From Serratia fonticola (GTDB taxonomy: Bacteria > Pseudomonadota > Gammaproteobacteria > Enterobacterales > Enterobacteriaceae): 64,000 bases of DNA. Below, piece after piece: positions 15,898-24,025 of the stretch; position 1 is the stretch's first letter; every line of letters begins with the position of its first letter. The stretch covers positions 4,650,001 to 4,714,000 of the forward strand of contig NZ_VFMK01000001.1 of the NCBI RefSeq assembly GCF_006715025.1, written 5' to 3'. The notes beneath the pieces are model-generated. The model did not search any database. It was not told the DNA's origin and saw only the letters and a list, made by a program, of their open reading frames with translations. Both the position numbers and the translations under genes were made by a program.

Positions 15898-17176
15898 TTA
15901 CCGGTCCTGTTATGCTTTTTTTCAGACTGTAATAGGGTGATAGCATCCACTGATAAAGTGGTCGTTTTTCCAGAAAAAGCGAGACCTGCGCCTGCATGCC
16001 GCTTGAGAGCGCTAATGACCTGCCATGCCAGTTCATGCTGGCCTCATCCAGCGCGACAGTGGCTTTATACCAAGAGCCGCTCACCGTACCGTCAGTGCCT
16101 CTTGGCGCGCTAACGTACCCCTCTAGTTCGCGAGCTGAAACTGGCGCGGAAGAGACAGAAATAATACGCCCAGGAAACTGGCCGTATTTTTCAAAGGGAA
16201 AAGCCGCATAACGAATATTAATAACCTCGCCGGGCTTGACATAGGGACGGCTGTCATCGGGTAGCCAGGCAATAAGGCGGAAGGTATAGCTGGTCGCAGG
16301 AACCAGCTGTATCAAGCTGTCACCGGCATTCACCATCTGCCCAGGTGTGACGCTAAGAGATGACACTATCCCACTGGTCGGTGCGGTAATTAATCGGCTT
16401 CCCTTAGCATCTGTCTCGGCCATCTGACGGGCCAGATCATCGCGCTGATAGCGTGATTGCGAAATTTGATTATCAAACTCGGCGGCTTTGGTCACCAGTT
16501 CGCTGCGCAGGTTGCTGATTTGTAGCGCCTGTTGAATAGCCTGTGAATTCAGGTTTTGATAGACGCTTTGCTGCTGATAGTAGAGATAGCTCTGGTTATT
16601 CATCTGGTCGGAAGTAATCAGCCCTTTGTGCAATGCGTTTGCGTAAGCGTTCCGGCTGCGCTGCATGGCGTGCAATCCTTCCAGCGCCGAGGCCACCATG
16701 GCCTGTAATGCTGGCTGCTCCTGCTCATATTGCGTCAGTTGTTGTTGCAAATTCACCAGCGTTTCCCGCTTGTTGCTTTGCAACTGACTGATAATGGCAT
16801 CGAGATTCTGTTGTTGTTTTTGAATGGCAGCAAGGGAGGTGGTGGTGACATTACCAGAAGGGGTAACTTGACTGACATTAAGCTGATACAACGGTGTACC
16901 TGCCGCTACCCTCTGGCCATTCGCGACCAGTAGCTGTGAAATTACGCCTTGTTCTGGTGCAAATAGATTGATGGTATGCGGCTCAGTGGTGACCTCACCG
17001 CTGACGTTAATGCGACGGGTGAAGCTGGCAAACACCAGAAAAGCAAGCAGAGCGACCATAAACCCAGCCGTCAGCAATACGGTTATCCAACTGGGCCAGC
17101 CGGTAAGTAACAGCACTTTACCGTTCCAGCGGGTTTGCTGATGTTGAATGACTTCCGGGCGAAACTGTATGGGCAT
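15890..17176 (-). CDS. HlyD/CvaA-like membrane fusion protein
   Basis: Periplasmic adaptor joining the ABC exporter to an outer-membrane TolC-type channel. 428 residues: cytoplasmic N terminus, one membrane helix (about 30-50, SWITVLLTAGFMVALLAFLV), a biotinyl-lipoyl-like half motif (INLFAPEQGVISQLLVANGQ), a long Gln-rich coiled-coil hairpin (about 110-260), the second lipoyl half (ITAPTSGIVSSLSVTPGQMV) and a C-terminal beta-barrel. Gene order adaptor then ABC protein equals cvaA-cvaB of colicin V and microcin H47-type systems. SD-like AGGATGAG precedes the ATG. Confidence 0.92.
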   Translation of the reverse strand: MPIQFRPEVIQHQQTRWNGKVLLLTGWPSWITVLLTAGFMVALLAFLVFASFTRRINVSGEVTTEPHTINLFAPEQGVISQLLVANGQRVAAGTPLYQLNVSQVTPSGNVTTTSLAAIQKQQQNLDAIISQLQSNKRETLVNLQQQLTQYEQEQPALQAMVASALEGLHAMQRSRNAYANALHKGLITSDQMNNQSYLYYQQQSVYQNLNSQAIQQALQISNLRSELVTKAAEFDNQISQSRYQRDDLARQMAETDAKGSRLITAPTSGIVSSLSVTPGQMVNAGDSLIQLVPATSYTFRLIAWLPDDSRPYVKPGEVINIRYAAFPFEKYGQFPGRIISVSSAPVSARELEGYVSAPRGTDGTVSGSWYKATVALDEASMNWHGRSLALSSGMQAQVSLFLEKRPLYQWMLSPYYSLKKSITGPVNE

Positions 17177-17590
17177 ATCTCATCCTGTAGAAAACGGCCG
17201 AAGGTACCTTCACACGCGGCAGACCTGGCGTATCTCTTGTTATTTTATTGAGGATAGATGAGGTTTTAATAAATTCACGGTGAGGAAGAACAGAAAAAAG
17301 AGTAAGTTGCAAAAAGATGTTCCACTTTGTAAAAGTCTAAACAGGCTTGCATCAGTTTTCCTCGGGGTATCGTTCTACAACAGCATTCAACCAGCCCCGT
17401 CGGAAACTCACCTGAGAACTTCCCCCTCCTGTCTGTCAGAATGGCACAACAGCAGGCACGCCAACCGAAACCCGGGAGCAAGCGCAAATTAGTGAGAATG
17501 AGGCGATTTTTCAGCGTCAATTCGTTATCATGCTGCCCTGCTTTTGACGAATCAGCGTGCTGAGTCGCACGCCCTGCCTGGGATAACACT
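17177..17590. other. Divergent intergenic region, exporter / rdgC
   Basis: 414 bp holding the promoters of the peptide exporter (leftward) and rdgC (rightward). Apart from the 25-residue frame at 17275-17352, I see no credible gene and in particular no double-glycine precursor on either strand. Confidence 0.5.
17275..17352 (-). CDS. Candidate 25-residue ORF upstream of the exporter
   Basis: Short frame (MQACLDFYKVEHLF... ending CSSSP) with a good SD (GAGGAAA) 5 nt before its ATG, about 100 nt upstream of the fusion-protein gene on the same strand. It has no double-glycine leader. It may be a leader peptide in the exporter transcript or chance. Confidence 0.2.
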   Translation of the reverse strand: MQACLDFYKVEHLFATYSFFCSSSP

Positions 17591-18502
17591 ATGCTGTGGT
17601 TTAAGAATTTAATGGTTTACCGTTTGAGCCGCGAAGTTGCGCTAAATGCGGATGAAATGGAAAAACAGCTCAGCGCCTTTGCCTTCACCCCGTGTGGTAG
17701 CCAGGATATGGCAAAAACCGGCTGGGTTTCCCCGATGGGTTCTCACAGCGATGCTCTGACACATGCGGTCAACGGCCAGATCATGATCTGCGCACGTAAA
17801 GAAGAAAAGATCCTCCCCTCTCCGGTGATCAAACAGGAACTGCAGGCGAAGATCGAGAAACTGGAAGGCGAGCAGCACCGTAAGCTGAAAAAAACCGAGA
17901 AAGACTCGTTGAAAGACGAAGTGTTGCACAGCCTGCTCCCCCGCGCCTTCAGCCGTTTTAACCAGACGTTTATGTGGATCGACACCGTGAACAGTCTGAT
18001 TATGGTGGACGCCGCCAGCGCCAAGCGCGCCGAAGATACTCTGGCGCTGTTACGTAAGAGCCTGGGATCGTTGCCGGTGGTACCATTAACCATGGAAAGC
18101 CCGATCGAACTGACGCTGACCGAGTGGGTACGTTCTGGTGAACTGCCCGCTGGTTTTATCATTCAGGATGAGGCCGAGCTGAAAGCGATTCTGGAAGAAG
18201 GTGGCGTGATCCGCTGTAAGAAACAGAACCTGATCAGCGATGAGATAGCCGTACATATCGAAGCAGGCAAGCTGGTGACCAAACTGGCGGTAGATTGGCA
18301 AGAGCGCATTCAACTGGTGCTGGCCGATGATGGCTCGCTCAAACGCCTGAAGTTTGCCGACGCCCTGCGCGACCAGAACGATGATATTGACCGTGATGAT
18401 TTTGCTCAGCGTTTCGACGCCGACTTTATCCTGATGACCAGCGAACTGGCAGCACTGATCAGCAACACCATCGAAGCCCTGGGTGGCGAAGCACAACGCT
18501 AA
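17591..18502 (+). CDS. rdgC: Recombination-associated protein RdgC
   Basis: Ring-shaped dimeric, non-specific double-strand DNA-binding protein that restrains RecA. 303 residues, exactly the E. coli length, with MLWFKNLMVYRLSRE, AFTPCGSQDMAKTGW, KKTEKDSLKDEVLHSLLPRAFSRF and DFAQRFDADFILMTSELAAL virtually identical to the remembered E. coli protein. In E. coli it also lies beside mak; here the exporter pair is inserted between them. Single-gene unit followed by a GC hairpin. Confidence 0.97.
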   Translation: MLWFKNLMVYRLSREVALNADEMEKQLSAFAFTPCGSQDMAKTGWVSPMGSHSDALTHAVNGQIMICARKEEKILPSPVIKQELQAKIEKLEGEQHRKLKKTEKDSLKDEVLHSLLPRAFSRFNQTFMWIDTVNSLIMVDAASAKRAEDTLALLRKSLGSLPVVPLTMESPIELTLTEWVRSGELPAGFIIQDEAELKAILEEGGVIRCKKQNLISDEIAVHIEAGKLVTKLAVDWQERIQLVLADDGSLKRLKFADALRDQNDDIDRDDFAQRFDADFILMTSELAALISNTIEALGGEAQR

Positions 18503-18510
18503 AACAGAAG

Positions 18511-18530
18511 GGGCGCAACCTGTTGCGCCC
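18511..18530 (+). terminator. Hairpin downstream of rdgC
   Basis: GGGCGCAAC/GTTGCGCCC perfect 9-bp stem with a 2-nt centre, 9 nt after the rdgC stop. No U-tract follows, so termination efficiency is uncertain. Confidence 0.55.
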
Positions 18531-18603
18531 GCTGGAGAGAGGTATCAATGCCCGAGGACTCAAGAAGCAGCGAGGACTGCAACTTGAGAGACGAGGGCTA
18601 TTT

Positions 18604-18894
18604 CTATTTACTCAGGTAACGGCACAGATAAGCCGTCGCATCGGCAACCTGTAGATTGAATTCACTTTGCCCAGGTACAAAGAACTTTTCGCCTGGAGTA
18701 AACACCTGCCAATCCGGCGCTCCCGGCAGCAACACTTTCAATGCCCCGGAAATCACCGTCATTTCTTCCGGCTGCGCGGTACTGAAGGTGTACTCACCTT
18801 CCTCCATCACCCCGACGCTGGTACGACCGATGCTGCTACTATCGAAACCGATAGACTTCACTTTTCCGGCAAAATACTCGTTCACTTTCAGCAT
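18604..18894 (-). CDS. ppnP: Pyrimidine/purine nucleoside phosphorylase PpnP
   Basis: Small cupin (formerly YaiE) that phosphorolyses a broad range of nucleosides to base and ribose-1-phosphate. 96 residues, a single beta-barrel domain: MLKVNEYFAGKVKSIGF, VGVMEEGEYTFSTAQPEEMTVISGAL and PGEKFFVPGQSEFNLQV follow the family closely. Monocistronic on the minus strand, convergent with rdgC. As in E. coli it lies between rdgC and aroM. Confidence 0.95.
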   Translation of the reverse strand: MLKVNEYFAGKVKSIGFDSSSIGRTSVGVMEEGEYTFSTAQPEEMTVISGALKVLLPGAPDWQVFTPGEKFFVPGQSEFNLQVADATAYLCRYLSK

Positions 18895-19011
18895 AGACTG
18901 GCACCCGCGTAATCATCTTTGTGGAACCCCCATATTGGGGGATGAAATTGGGTCTGTCACTGGTTTTTCATGCAAAATGCGATCGCCACGTGCGTGAAAA
19001 CCTGTGCGGGA

Positions 19012-19689
19012 TCAAACAATCAGCTCAGCAGCCAGCTTGGCCATCAGCACGTTGGAGAGCAGCACCGGGATCCCCAACCTCGCCTGCAGAAAATCCCGTT
19101 GCTGTTGCTGATAACCAATACAATCCAGCACCACCACTTCTGCCCCCTGCTGCTGCAACGCCCCCGCAGCCTGGGCCAAGGTCATCTCATCAACCTGATA
19201 GGGACTGGCGACGGCAAAACAGGGCGGCATCGCCAATAACTGCCATTTGCTGGCCTGTTCCTTGACCTGTTCTTTCACCGGTACCATGATCCCGACCTGG
19301 TGCTGGCCCACAATGGCTGAAATTAGCGGCGGTACAATACGATCGGGCTCCAACAGCAACGCCTTTTCAGCGTGCAAATGGTCAAACTTGCCGGTACACA
19401 GCAGCAAGATCAGCGTGCATCCTCTCGCCTCCAACTCGGTAATTTTCTGTTGCAGTCCCTGTTCAACCCATCGTGCGGAAAGCCTCACCTGAGCGCCATT
19501 TTGCAAGCGCGAGACCAGTACTTTCTCACCCGCTTGCGGGAGATAACGTTCGACGATTTGTGATTCGCTCATCCCATCCAGCAGGCCCACATGCACCATC
19601 TGCTCCAGCGGCAGATAGGCGGCCAGCAACGGCATAATGTCGTGGCGTGGAGCCTGGCCAATGGTCAGGGTAGCCAATGAGGCATGCAT
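19012..19689 (-). CDS. aroM: AroM family protein
   Basis: 225 residues, the length of E. coli AroM, with matching blocks MHASLATLTIGQAPR, LLEPDRIVPPLISAIVGQHQVGIMVP and ADVIMLDC-like AEVVVLDCIGYQ...GIPVLLSNVLMAKLAAELIV. Biochemical role unknown; the fold appears related to Asp/Glu racemase-type proteins, with the CxG-like loop at LLLCTGKF and a Cys in VVLDCIG that could be paired catalytic thiols (inference). It is 4 nt downstream of the DUF1177 gene and is the last gene of an OPT transporter-DUF1177-aroM unit instead of the aroL-yaiA-aroM order of E. coli. Confidence 0.9.
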   Translation of the reverse strand: MHASLATLTIGQAPRHDIMPLLAAYLPLEQMVHVGLLDGMSESQIVERYLPQAGEKVLVSRLQNGAQVRLSARWVEQGLQQKITELEARGCTLILLLCTGKFDHLHAEKALLLEPDRIVPPLISAIVGQHQVGIMVPVKEQVKEQASKWQLLAMPPCFAVASPYQVDEMTLAQAAGALQQQGAEVVVLDCIGYQQQQRDFLQARLGIPVLLSNVLMAKLAAELIV

Positions 19690-19693
19690 GGCA

Positions 19694-20623
19694 TTATTTC
19701 CTCTGTTGCAGATGGCTCAGGCTGCCATAGAGCGTCAGCAGCCGTTCATAGTCGGCAGTATCGTAGAAACGGCAAGTCCCACGCCCGAACTCTTTTGCCA
19801 CTTCCACTGCAAATTTCACCGCCAGCGCGATATCCACTTCATGGCTGGCACCGGTGCCACAACCCGGTACCACCGACTCGGTACAAATCGCTACCCCCAC
19901 CACCGGTGCCGCCGTGGCGGTTGAAGGCTGTAAGATGCTGTTGAGATGATGAACGCCGTTGCCATAAGGCGTAATATCCTGCGTGGTGATGGGGAAGGTC
20001 ACAGCGGGACGGCCGCTGGTCATCTCCATAATACGCAGCAGATCTTCCGCTACCCGCAGAATGTAGCCCTGTTTGACCGTCGGTGACAGCGCATAACCTT
20101 TATGGTTGATAATGCGATTGCCTTTGGTGGTATCGATCGACAGGATGGCATCCGCTTGCGCCACCACTTCGTGATCGTTCATCGTGATATCATCAATAGG
20201 CGAGTCCATAAAGTCCACCGGATCATGCGGACGAGTGGGCGCATTTGGGCAAATATGGGTGGTAACAATCACATCCCCTGGCAGAATATCGCCTTTGCGT
20301 TGCATGTCTGCCAACTTCAGGGCGCTGGCAATCGCCGCGATGGCGCCATCACCATCAGAAACCAGACCGATGCGCGTTGGCCGTGCGCCAATGCCCCCCA
20401 AGCGACCAATAATCCCCAACGTCGGAGCGTCCCCCCCAACCTGCTTACCTGCACTGCCGGGGATTTCAATACGCACAAAATCCGTGGTGCCTTTCTCACC
20501 GCTGACACAATCCGTGCTGGCCTTGACGTTCGGATAGTGAGCAAACAGATCCACCACGTCCTGTCCTTTGACATAGGCATTGTCGATCAGCTCATAAACC
20601 TGCAGCGTTTGTTGTAAACTCAT
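19694..20623 (-). CDS. DUF1177 family protein
   Basis: 309 residues from the ATG at 20621-20623 (MSLQQTLQVYELIDNAYV; SD GAGGGA). A longer frame starting at 20638 is rejected. The sequence has no signal peptide or membrane helix. Conserved-looking stretches include GGDAPTLGIIGRLGGIGARP, DGDGAIAAIASALKLADM, THICPNAPTRPHDPVDFM and CTESVVPGCGTGASHEVDIA, with acidic, His and Cys residues that could form a hydrolase-type active site. Function not established to my knowledge. Association with an OPT transporter, AroM and an IclR regulator suggests catabolism of an imported small peptide-like or aromatic compound (inference). Confidence 0.85.
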   Translation of the reverse strand: MSLQQTLQVYELIDNAYVKGQDVVDLFAHYPNVKASTDCVSGEKGTTDFVRIEIPGSAGKQVGGDAPTLGIIGRLGGIGARPTRIGLVSDGDGAIAAIASALKLADMQRKGDILPGDVIVTTHICPNAPTRPHDPVDFMDSPIDDITMNDHEVVAQADAILSIDTTKGNRIINHKGYALSPTVKQGYILRVAEDLLRIMEMTSGRPAVTFPITTQDITPYGNGVHHLNSILQPSTATAAPVVGVAICTESVVPGCGTGASHEVDIALAVKFAVEVAKEFGRGTCRFYDTADYERLLTLYGSLSHLQQRK

Positions 20624-20683
20624 AATTATCCCTCGCAAATGTTACCTGGTGTAGCGGTGCCTTCAGCCGTGGCAGGCACAGCG

Positions 20684-22252
20684 TTATTTTCCTTTGCTGG
20701 CAAAGATCGAGTTGAAAAAGTTGTACAGTGCATCACCAGCAATAAACCCGGCAGCCATGATCTCCATCGGCGTACGCCCCTTATCTCCCCAGCGTTTAAT
20801 AATCAGAATACGCAATGTGATACCCACCAATACCGCCCATCCCGCCAAGGCGTTATTGATCAGTAACCCAGTAGCCAATAGCACCCCAAGTTGACGCTTG
20901 GGCCCGCCAATCAATTGCACGATAGCGCCCGGAATAGCCCAAATCAGCAGGCTGGAGGCGATCCCTGGCTGCACACCAGCTTCAATGGTTTTGGCATACA
21001 CGCGCGCTACCGGCGGGATCAGCTCCTGCAGGAAATAGCTGGTGTAAGAGAGATAAACCACCGGAATGGCAATCACAAAGGCAATCATGGCGGCGATCAG
21101 CTGAATGCGGCGCCCCACCAGTTCTTGCTGTAGATCCTTGCCATATCCCCGCAAAATAAAGCCGGCTTTCAGATCAAAGCCCATATCGGCAAACGCCGGC
21201 CCCGTCGCCGCAGTGAAACCGGTCAGCACGCAAAGTGCCAAAGGAGGGAAGCCGAGCAAAATCCCGACGATCAGCGTGATTAACGCCACTGCAAACGCGG
21301 GGAACCAGCCAGAATGCATAGCCGCAATCCCGACGATCAATTCATGTACGAAGGCGGCAAAGGCGGCATAAATCACAAACAGCACCAACATGGTCAGCGA
21401 CATTTCGCTATACAATCCCCCCGCCAATGCCAACAAGGCAGCAATCGCAACATAGCCTACCGCCCCCAGACCCAGAGCTTTGCGCACCTCAATATCAGGT
21501 TGACTATAGGTAGCTTCCCCTTCTTTATTTTTGTTGCGGATCACCTGTACTACCTGGATCAACGCCACCAGACCGGCCCCCACCATCACCCCATGCGGAA
21601 TATAGTGAGCGTTGATATCGACCCCGGTCAGCGGTTGGCCGTAGGCACGCAGCAACAGACCGACACCGAACATACTCAGCGCCCAGATATTGCCGATAAA
21701 CGCGGTGCCAAAGGCCGCCATCGGGATCTTCAGCATGGAGCCCGCAATCCCCACGGCCACGCCAACCACCAATAACCACGCCTGTTTGCCACCGCGATCG
21801 CCTGCCTTGATCGCTTCGGCCGCGGCCACGCCTGGCGGCCAGGCATTCGCCGCCGGGAACACTTTGGTATCAAACATCCGATACAGCAGGTAGGCATCCA
21901 GCAACATTGCCGCCGCCACGCCGCAGAACATCGGCAAAATCAATTGCGGCTGCCCCATGACATAAGGCACGGCAATCGGCATCAGCAGACTGTTAGCCGC
22001 CCCGAAAGTGGCTGAGGAAATCACTGTCTGTGCCAGATTCTGGATGTGTATTGATCGGTAACGTTGAAACATCTGTAACGGAATACGCGCCAGCAACATA
22101 GCGAATAACGCGCCGATAATCGACGTATTAGGCGTCACCCCCAAGGTTGTAATCAGTTGCACACCGATAATCGCCCCGACGATGGATAACAGCACCATCA
22201 CCAGTAACGTACCGATATCTTTCAATGGATTGGTAGTTGTCTCTGGTTTCAT
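20684..22252 (-). CDS. OPT/YSL-family membrane transporter
   Basis: 522-residue inner-membrane protein with about 13-15 hydrophobic helices and OPT-superfamily features such as NLAQTVISSATFGAANSLL, VFPAANAWPPGVAAAEAI and GIPLGI-like ANAW/PPG loops. OPT proteins are proton-coupled importers of oligopeptides or metal chelates. First gene of the OPT-DUF1177-aroM unit; 60 nt separate it from DUF1177. A palindrome GTTCCATTATTTGGAAC lies 123 nt upstream, matching one ahead of the iclR-type gene, so IclR-type control is likely. Substrate unknown. Confidence 0.88.
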   Translation of the reverse strand: MKPETTTNPLKDIGTLLVMVLLSIVGAIIGVQLITTLGVTPNTSIIGALFAMLLARIPLQMFQRYRSIHIQNLAQTVISSATFGAANSLLMPIAVPYVMGQPQLILPMFCGVAAAMLLDAYLLYRMFDTKVFPAANAWPPGVAAAEAIKAGDRGGKQAWLLVVGVAVGIAGSMLKIPMAAFGTAFIGNIWALSMFGVGLLLRAYGQPLTGVDINAHYIPHGVMVGAGLVALIQVVQVIRNKNKEGEATYSQPDIEVRKALGLGAVGYVAIAALLALAGGLYSEMSLTMLVLFVIYAAFAAFVHELIVGIAAMHSGWFPAFAVALITLIVGILLGFPPLALCVLTGFTAATGPAFADMGFDLKAGFILRGYGKDLQQELVGRRIQLIAAMIAFVIAIPVVYLSYTSYFLQELIPPVARVYAKTIEAGVQPGIASSLLIWAIPGAIVQLIGGPKRQLGVLLATGLLINNALAGWAVLVGITLRILIIKRWGDKGRTPMEIMAAGFIAGDALYNFFNSIFASKGK

Positions 22253-22374
22253 TAACCTGTCCCCTGAATATCCCTGTCCTTGTCACCTTTCAAGTCGCAG
22301 CAGTGTTTCCTGCGCGATGAAATTCACCGGACCTGTATGGCGAAATAATATTTCAGGCATAGGCTGCCGTCGTA

Positions 22375-22391
22375 GTTCCATTATTTGGAAC
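22375..22391. promoter_or_regulatory. Candidate IclR-type operator, OPT promoter
   Basis: GTTCCATTATTTGGAAC: perfect GTTCCA-N5-TGGAAC palindrome in the OPT gene leader. The same arms recur at 23313-23329. Confidence 0.7.
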
Positions 22392-22528
22392 TCACAATGA
22401 AATGAATTATTTATTGCCGGCCTTGGCTAAATTAATTGCAGAAAAAAAGGTTCTGCTATTAACTCATCAGCGAAGTACCCTGGTGTTGGCACGCTAATTA
22501 AGCCATTAAAGATACGTCTTTCGGTGCG

Positions 22529-23302
22529 CTATTTGATCTGACGCCAATATTCATCACCGAGTTTTTCTGCCAATTGCCGGGAAACGGCCATTAATGCCTC
22601 AAGCACCTGGGGTGAGTAGGGTTGTTCCTCGGTCTGCGAGGGAAAAGATAAACATAGCCCCACCGTCTCACTGCGGTGTTTATTCGTCACCGAGGTAGCC
22701 AGTGAGCTGATCCCAGGCAGCGTTTCGTTTCGGGCCAGAGACCAGCCCTGCAGCCTGATTTTTGCCAACTGTTGCAGCAACGCCTCCAACGTTTGAGGTG
22801 AGTTTGCCGACCCCGCATGGTAGCCAGCAGCAAAGCGCTCCCGCACCCGATCATCGCTTTCTCTTGCCAGCATCGCTCGCCCTACTGAGGTTTCAGCGGC
22901 CGGAGAACAGGTGCCCACCGGCGTTACTACCTGCAGAAAATGGCGGCCGGGGAGCGTGCGCATCACCCAGTTTTCCTGCCCTTCCAGTTTCGAGATATAG
23001 CCGGTACAGAACGTCAACTGGTTCAGCTGCATCATCGCCACCGTCGCACTTTCGACCAATGGCGTCGAGAGATAATGGCTAGCCACCCCAAGCAACATAT
23101 AGCCAATGTGATACTGGCGGCTTTGCGGATCCCGCTCCAGCAATCCCTGGCTTTCCATCGTTTGTAACAGGCGCGAGACCGTGCTTTTTGGTAACTGAAG
23201 CCTTTCGACCACATTAGTGAAAGAAATCCCTCCCAGACCATGTGTGATTTGCCGTTGAGAAAATAACTTTAATACCGCCGAGGCATTTTCTAATGTGGTC
23301 AT
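22529..23302 (-). CDS. IclR-family transcriptional regulator
   Basis: 257 residues. N-terminal winged HTH (about 5-65: LENASAVLKLFSQ, TNVVERLQLPKSTVSRLLQTMESQGLL), then the effector domain with YHIGYMLLGVAS and a C-terminal GISSLATSVTNKHRSETVGLCLSF segment typical of IclR ligand pockets. It lies upstream of and codirectional with the OPT-DUF1177-aroM genes, making it their probable local regulator. A 17-bp palindrome is only 11 nt before its start codon, overlapping the promoter/SD region (AAGG), so autorepression is likely. Effector unknown. Confidence 0.9.
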   Translation of the reverse strand: MTTLENASAVLKLFSQRQITHGLGGISFTNVVERLQLPKSTVSRLLQTMESQGLLERDPQSRQYHIGYMLLGVASHYLSTPLVESATVAMMQLNQLTFCTGYISKLEGQENWVMRTLPGRHFLQVVTPVGTCSPAAETSVGRAMLARESDDRVRERFAAGYHAGSANSPQTLEALLQQLAKIRLQGWSLARNETLPGISSLATSVTNKHRSETVGLCLSFPSQTEEQPYSPQVLEALMAVSRQLAEKLGDEYWRQIK

Positions 23303-23312
23303 TACACGCCTT

Positions 23313-23329
23313 GTTCCACTATATGGAAC
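23313..23329. promoter_or_regulatory. Candidate IclR-type operator, regulator promoter
   Basis: GTTCCACTATATGGAAC: same GTTCCA-N5-TGGAAC arms as at 22375-22391, immediately upstream of the regulator start. Confidence 0.7.
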
Positions 23330-23366
23330 TTAGTTCCTCATCTATATTTAAGAAACTAAAACCCGC

Positions 23367-23392
23367 ACCACTTATCGTCAAGTGGTTTATTT
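23367..23392 (+). terminator. Terminator-like hairpin with no evident upstream gene
   Basis: ACCACTT/AAGTGGT stem, 6-nt loop, then TTATTTTTA on the plus strand. No plus-strand gene precedes it, so it could end a short RNA, or serve minus-strand transcripts from yaiA. Confidence 0.4.
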
Positions 23393-23785
23393 TTATTAAC
23401 AGCTTAAATTACAGCGAATGATGCTTAAATATTAAGAATATTGCACAGATCGCAAAGTCATTCCTCAGCATAACTGATTAATGTGCGTCTAATGAGGGAA
23501 ATATCAGCACAAGATGCCAATATTCGCCATGCTCTCAGGGAATATCTATAACGCAGTTATTCCCTTATTAAATATTGCGCAGAATATAAATAGCTAACGA
23601 AGCCTCAAACAGAATGATGAAAATGGACCAAAATGCGGGTAAAAAACGACTATGGTTGGAGAGAAACTGCCGAACTGATTTCATGACGTTTACCACTGGG
23701 GTCTCCCTGGGGGCTGAACAATGCCGCAATCACCTTTTCGCCAATCATGCTACGCCTCCGCCTTGCCGGGTACAACTCGCCTTAA

Positions 23786-23820
23786 AAAGTACAGCCGGTT
23801 TACACCGGCCACCTTTTTTT
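23786..23820. terminator. yaiA terminator
   Basis: GCCGGT/ACCGGC stem flanked by AAAA on one side and CTTTTTTT on the other, 5 nt past the yaiA stop. Shape suits termination on either strand. Confidence 0.65.
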
Positions 23821-23824
23821 ACAG

Positions 23825-24025
23825 TCAAAACGAGTCGCTCAGGGTCTCATCTTCATAACGCCGTTTAGCGTCCAATGCTTCCCGCTCGGTTTCATGCTCG
23901 CTGATCAGAGTATTCGGCTTGGGATGGTCGGCTCGTAGCTCATACCAACGAACCTGCTTGCCCACTTCACCTTTGTCTACGGCTGCAACACGCGCGGTTC
24001 TTGGATAGGGAGGTTGACTCGGCAT
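23825..24025 (-). CDS. yaiA: YaiA family protein
   Basis: 66 residues from the ATG at 24023-24025 (MPSQPPYPRTARVA), with AGGAG 6 nt upstream; a frame extending to 24067 is rejected. Matches E. coli YaiA (63 residues) in PPYPR, VRWYELRADHPKPNTLISEH and EALDAKRRYED. Cytosolic, function unknown. In E. coli it is cotranscribed with aroL. Here 430 bp separate aroL and yaiA, so its expression may be independent. Confidence 0.93.
   Translation of the reverse strand: MPSQPPYPRTARVAAVDKGEVGKQVRWYELRADHPKPNTLISEHETEREALDAKRRYEDETLSDSF

Larger units (their letters stand above)
23303..23824. other. Non-coding stretch between iclR-type gene and yaiA
   Basis: 520 bp, mostly AT-rich. Holds the iclR-type promoter with its palindrome, a plus-strand terminator-like hairpin at 23367-23392 and the yaiA terminator at its right end. 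No frame here looks coding. Confidence 0.55.

Noticed and set aside
17280..17492. Plus-strand 70-codon frame between exporter and rdgC
   Set aside because: Low-complexity, no SD; does not contain a double-glycine leader.
23614..23868. 84-codon frame overlapping the yaiA terminator
   Set aside because: Crosses the terminator and the 3' end of yaiA; no domain, no SD.
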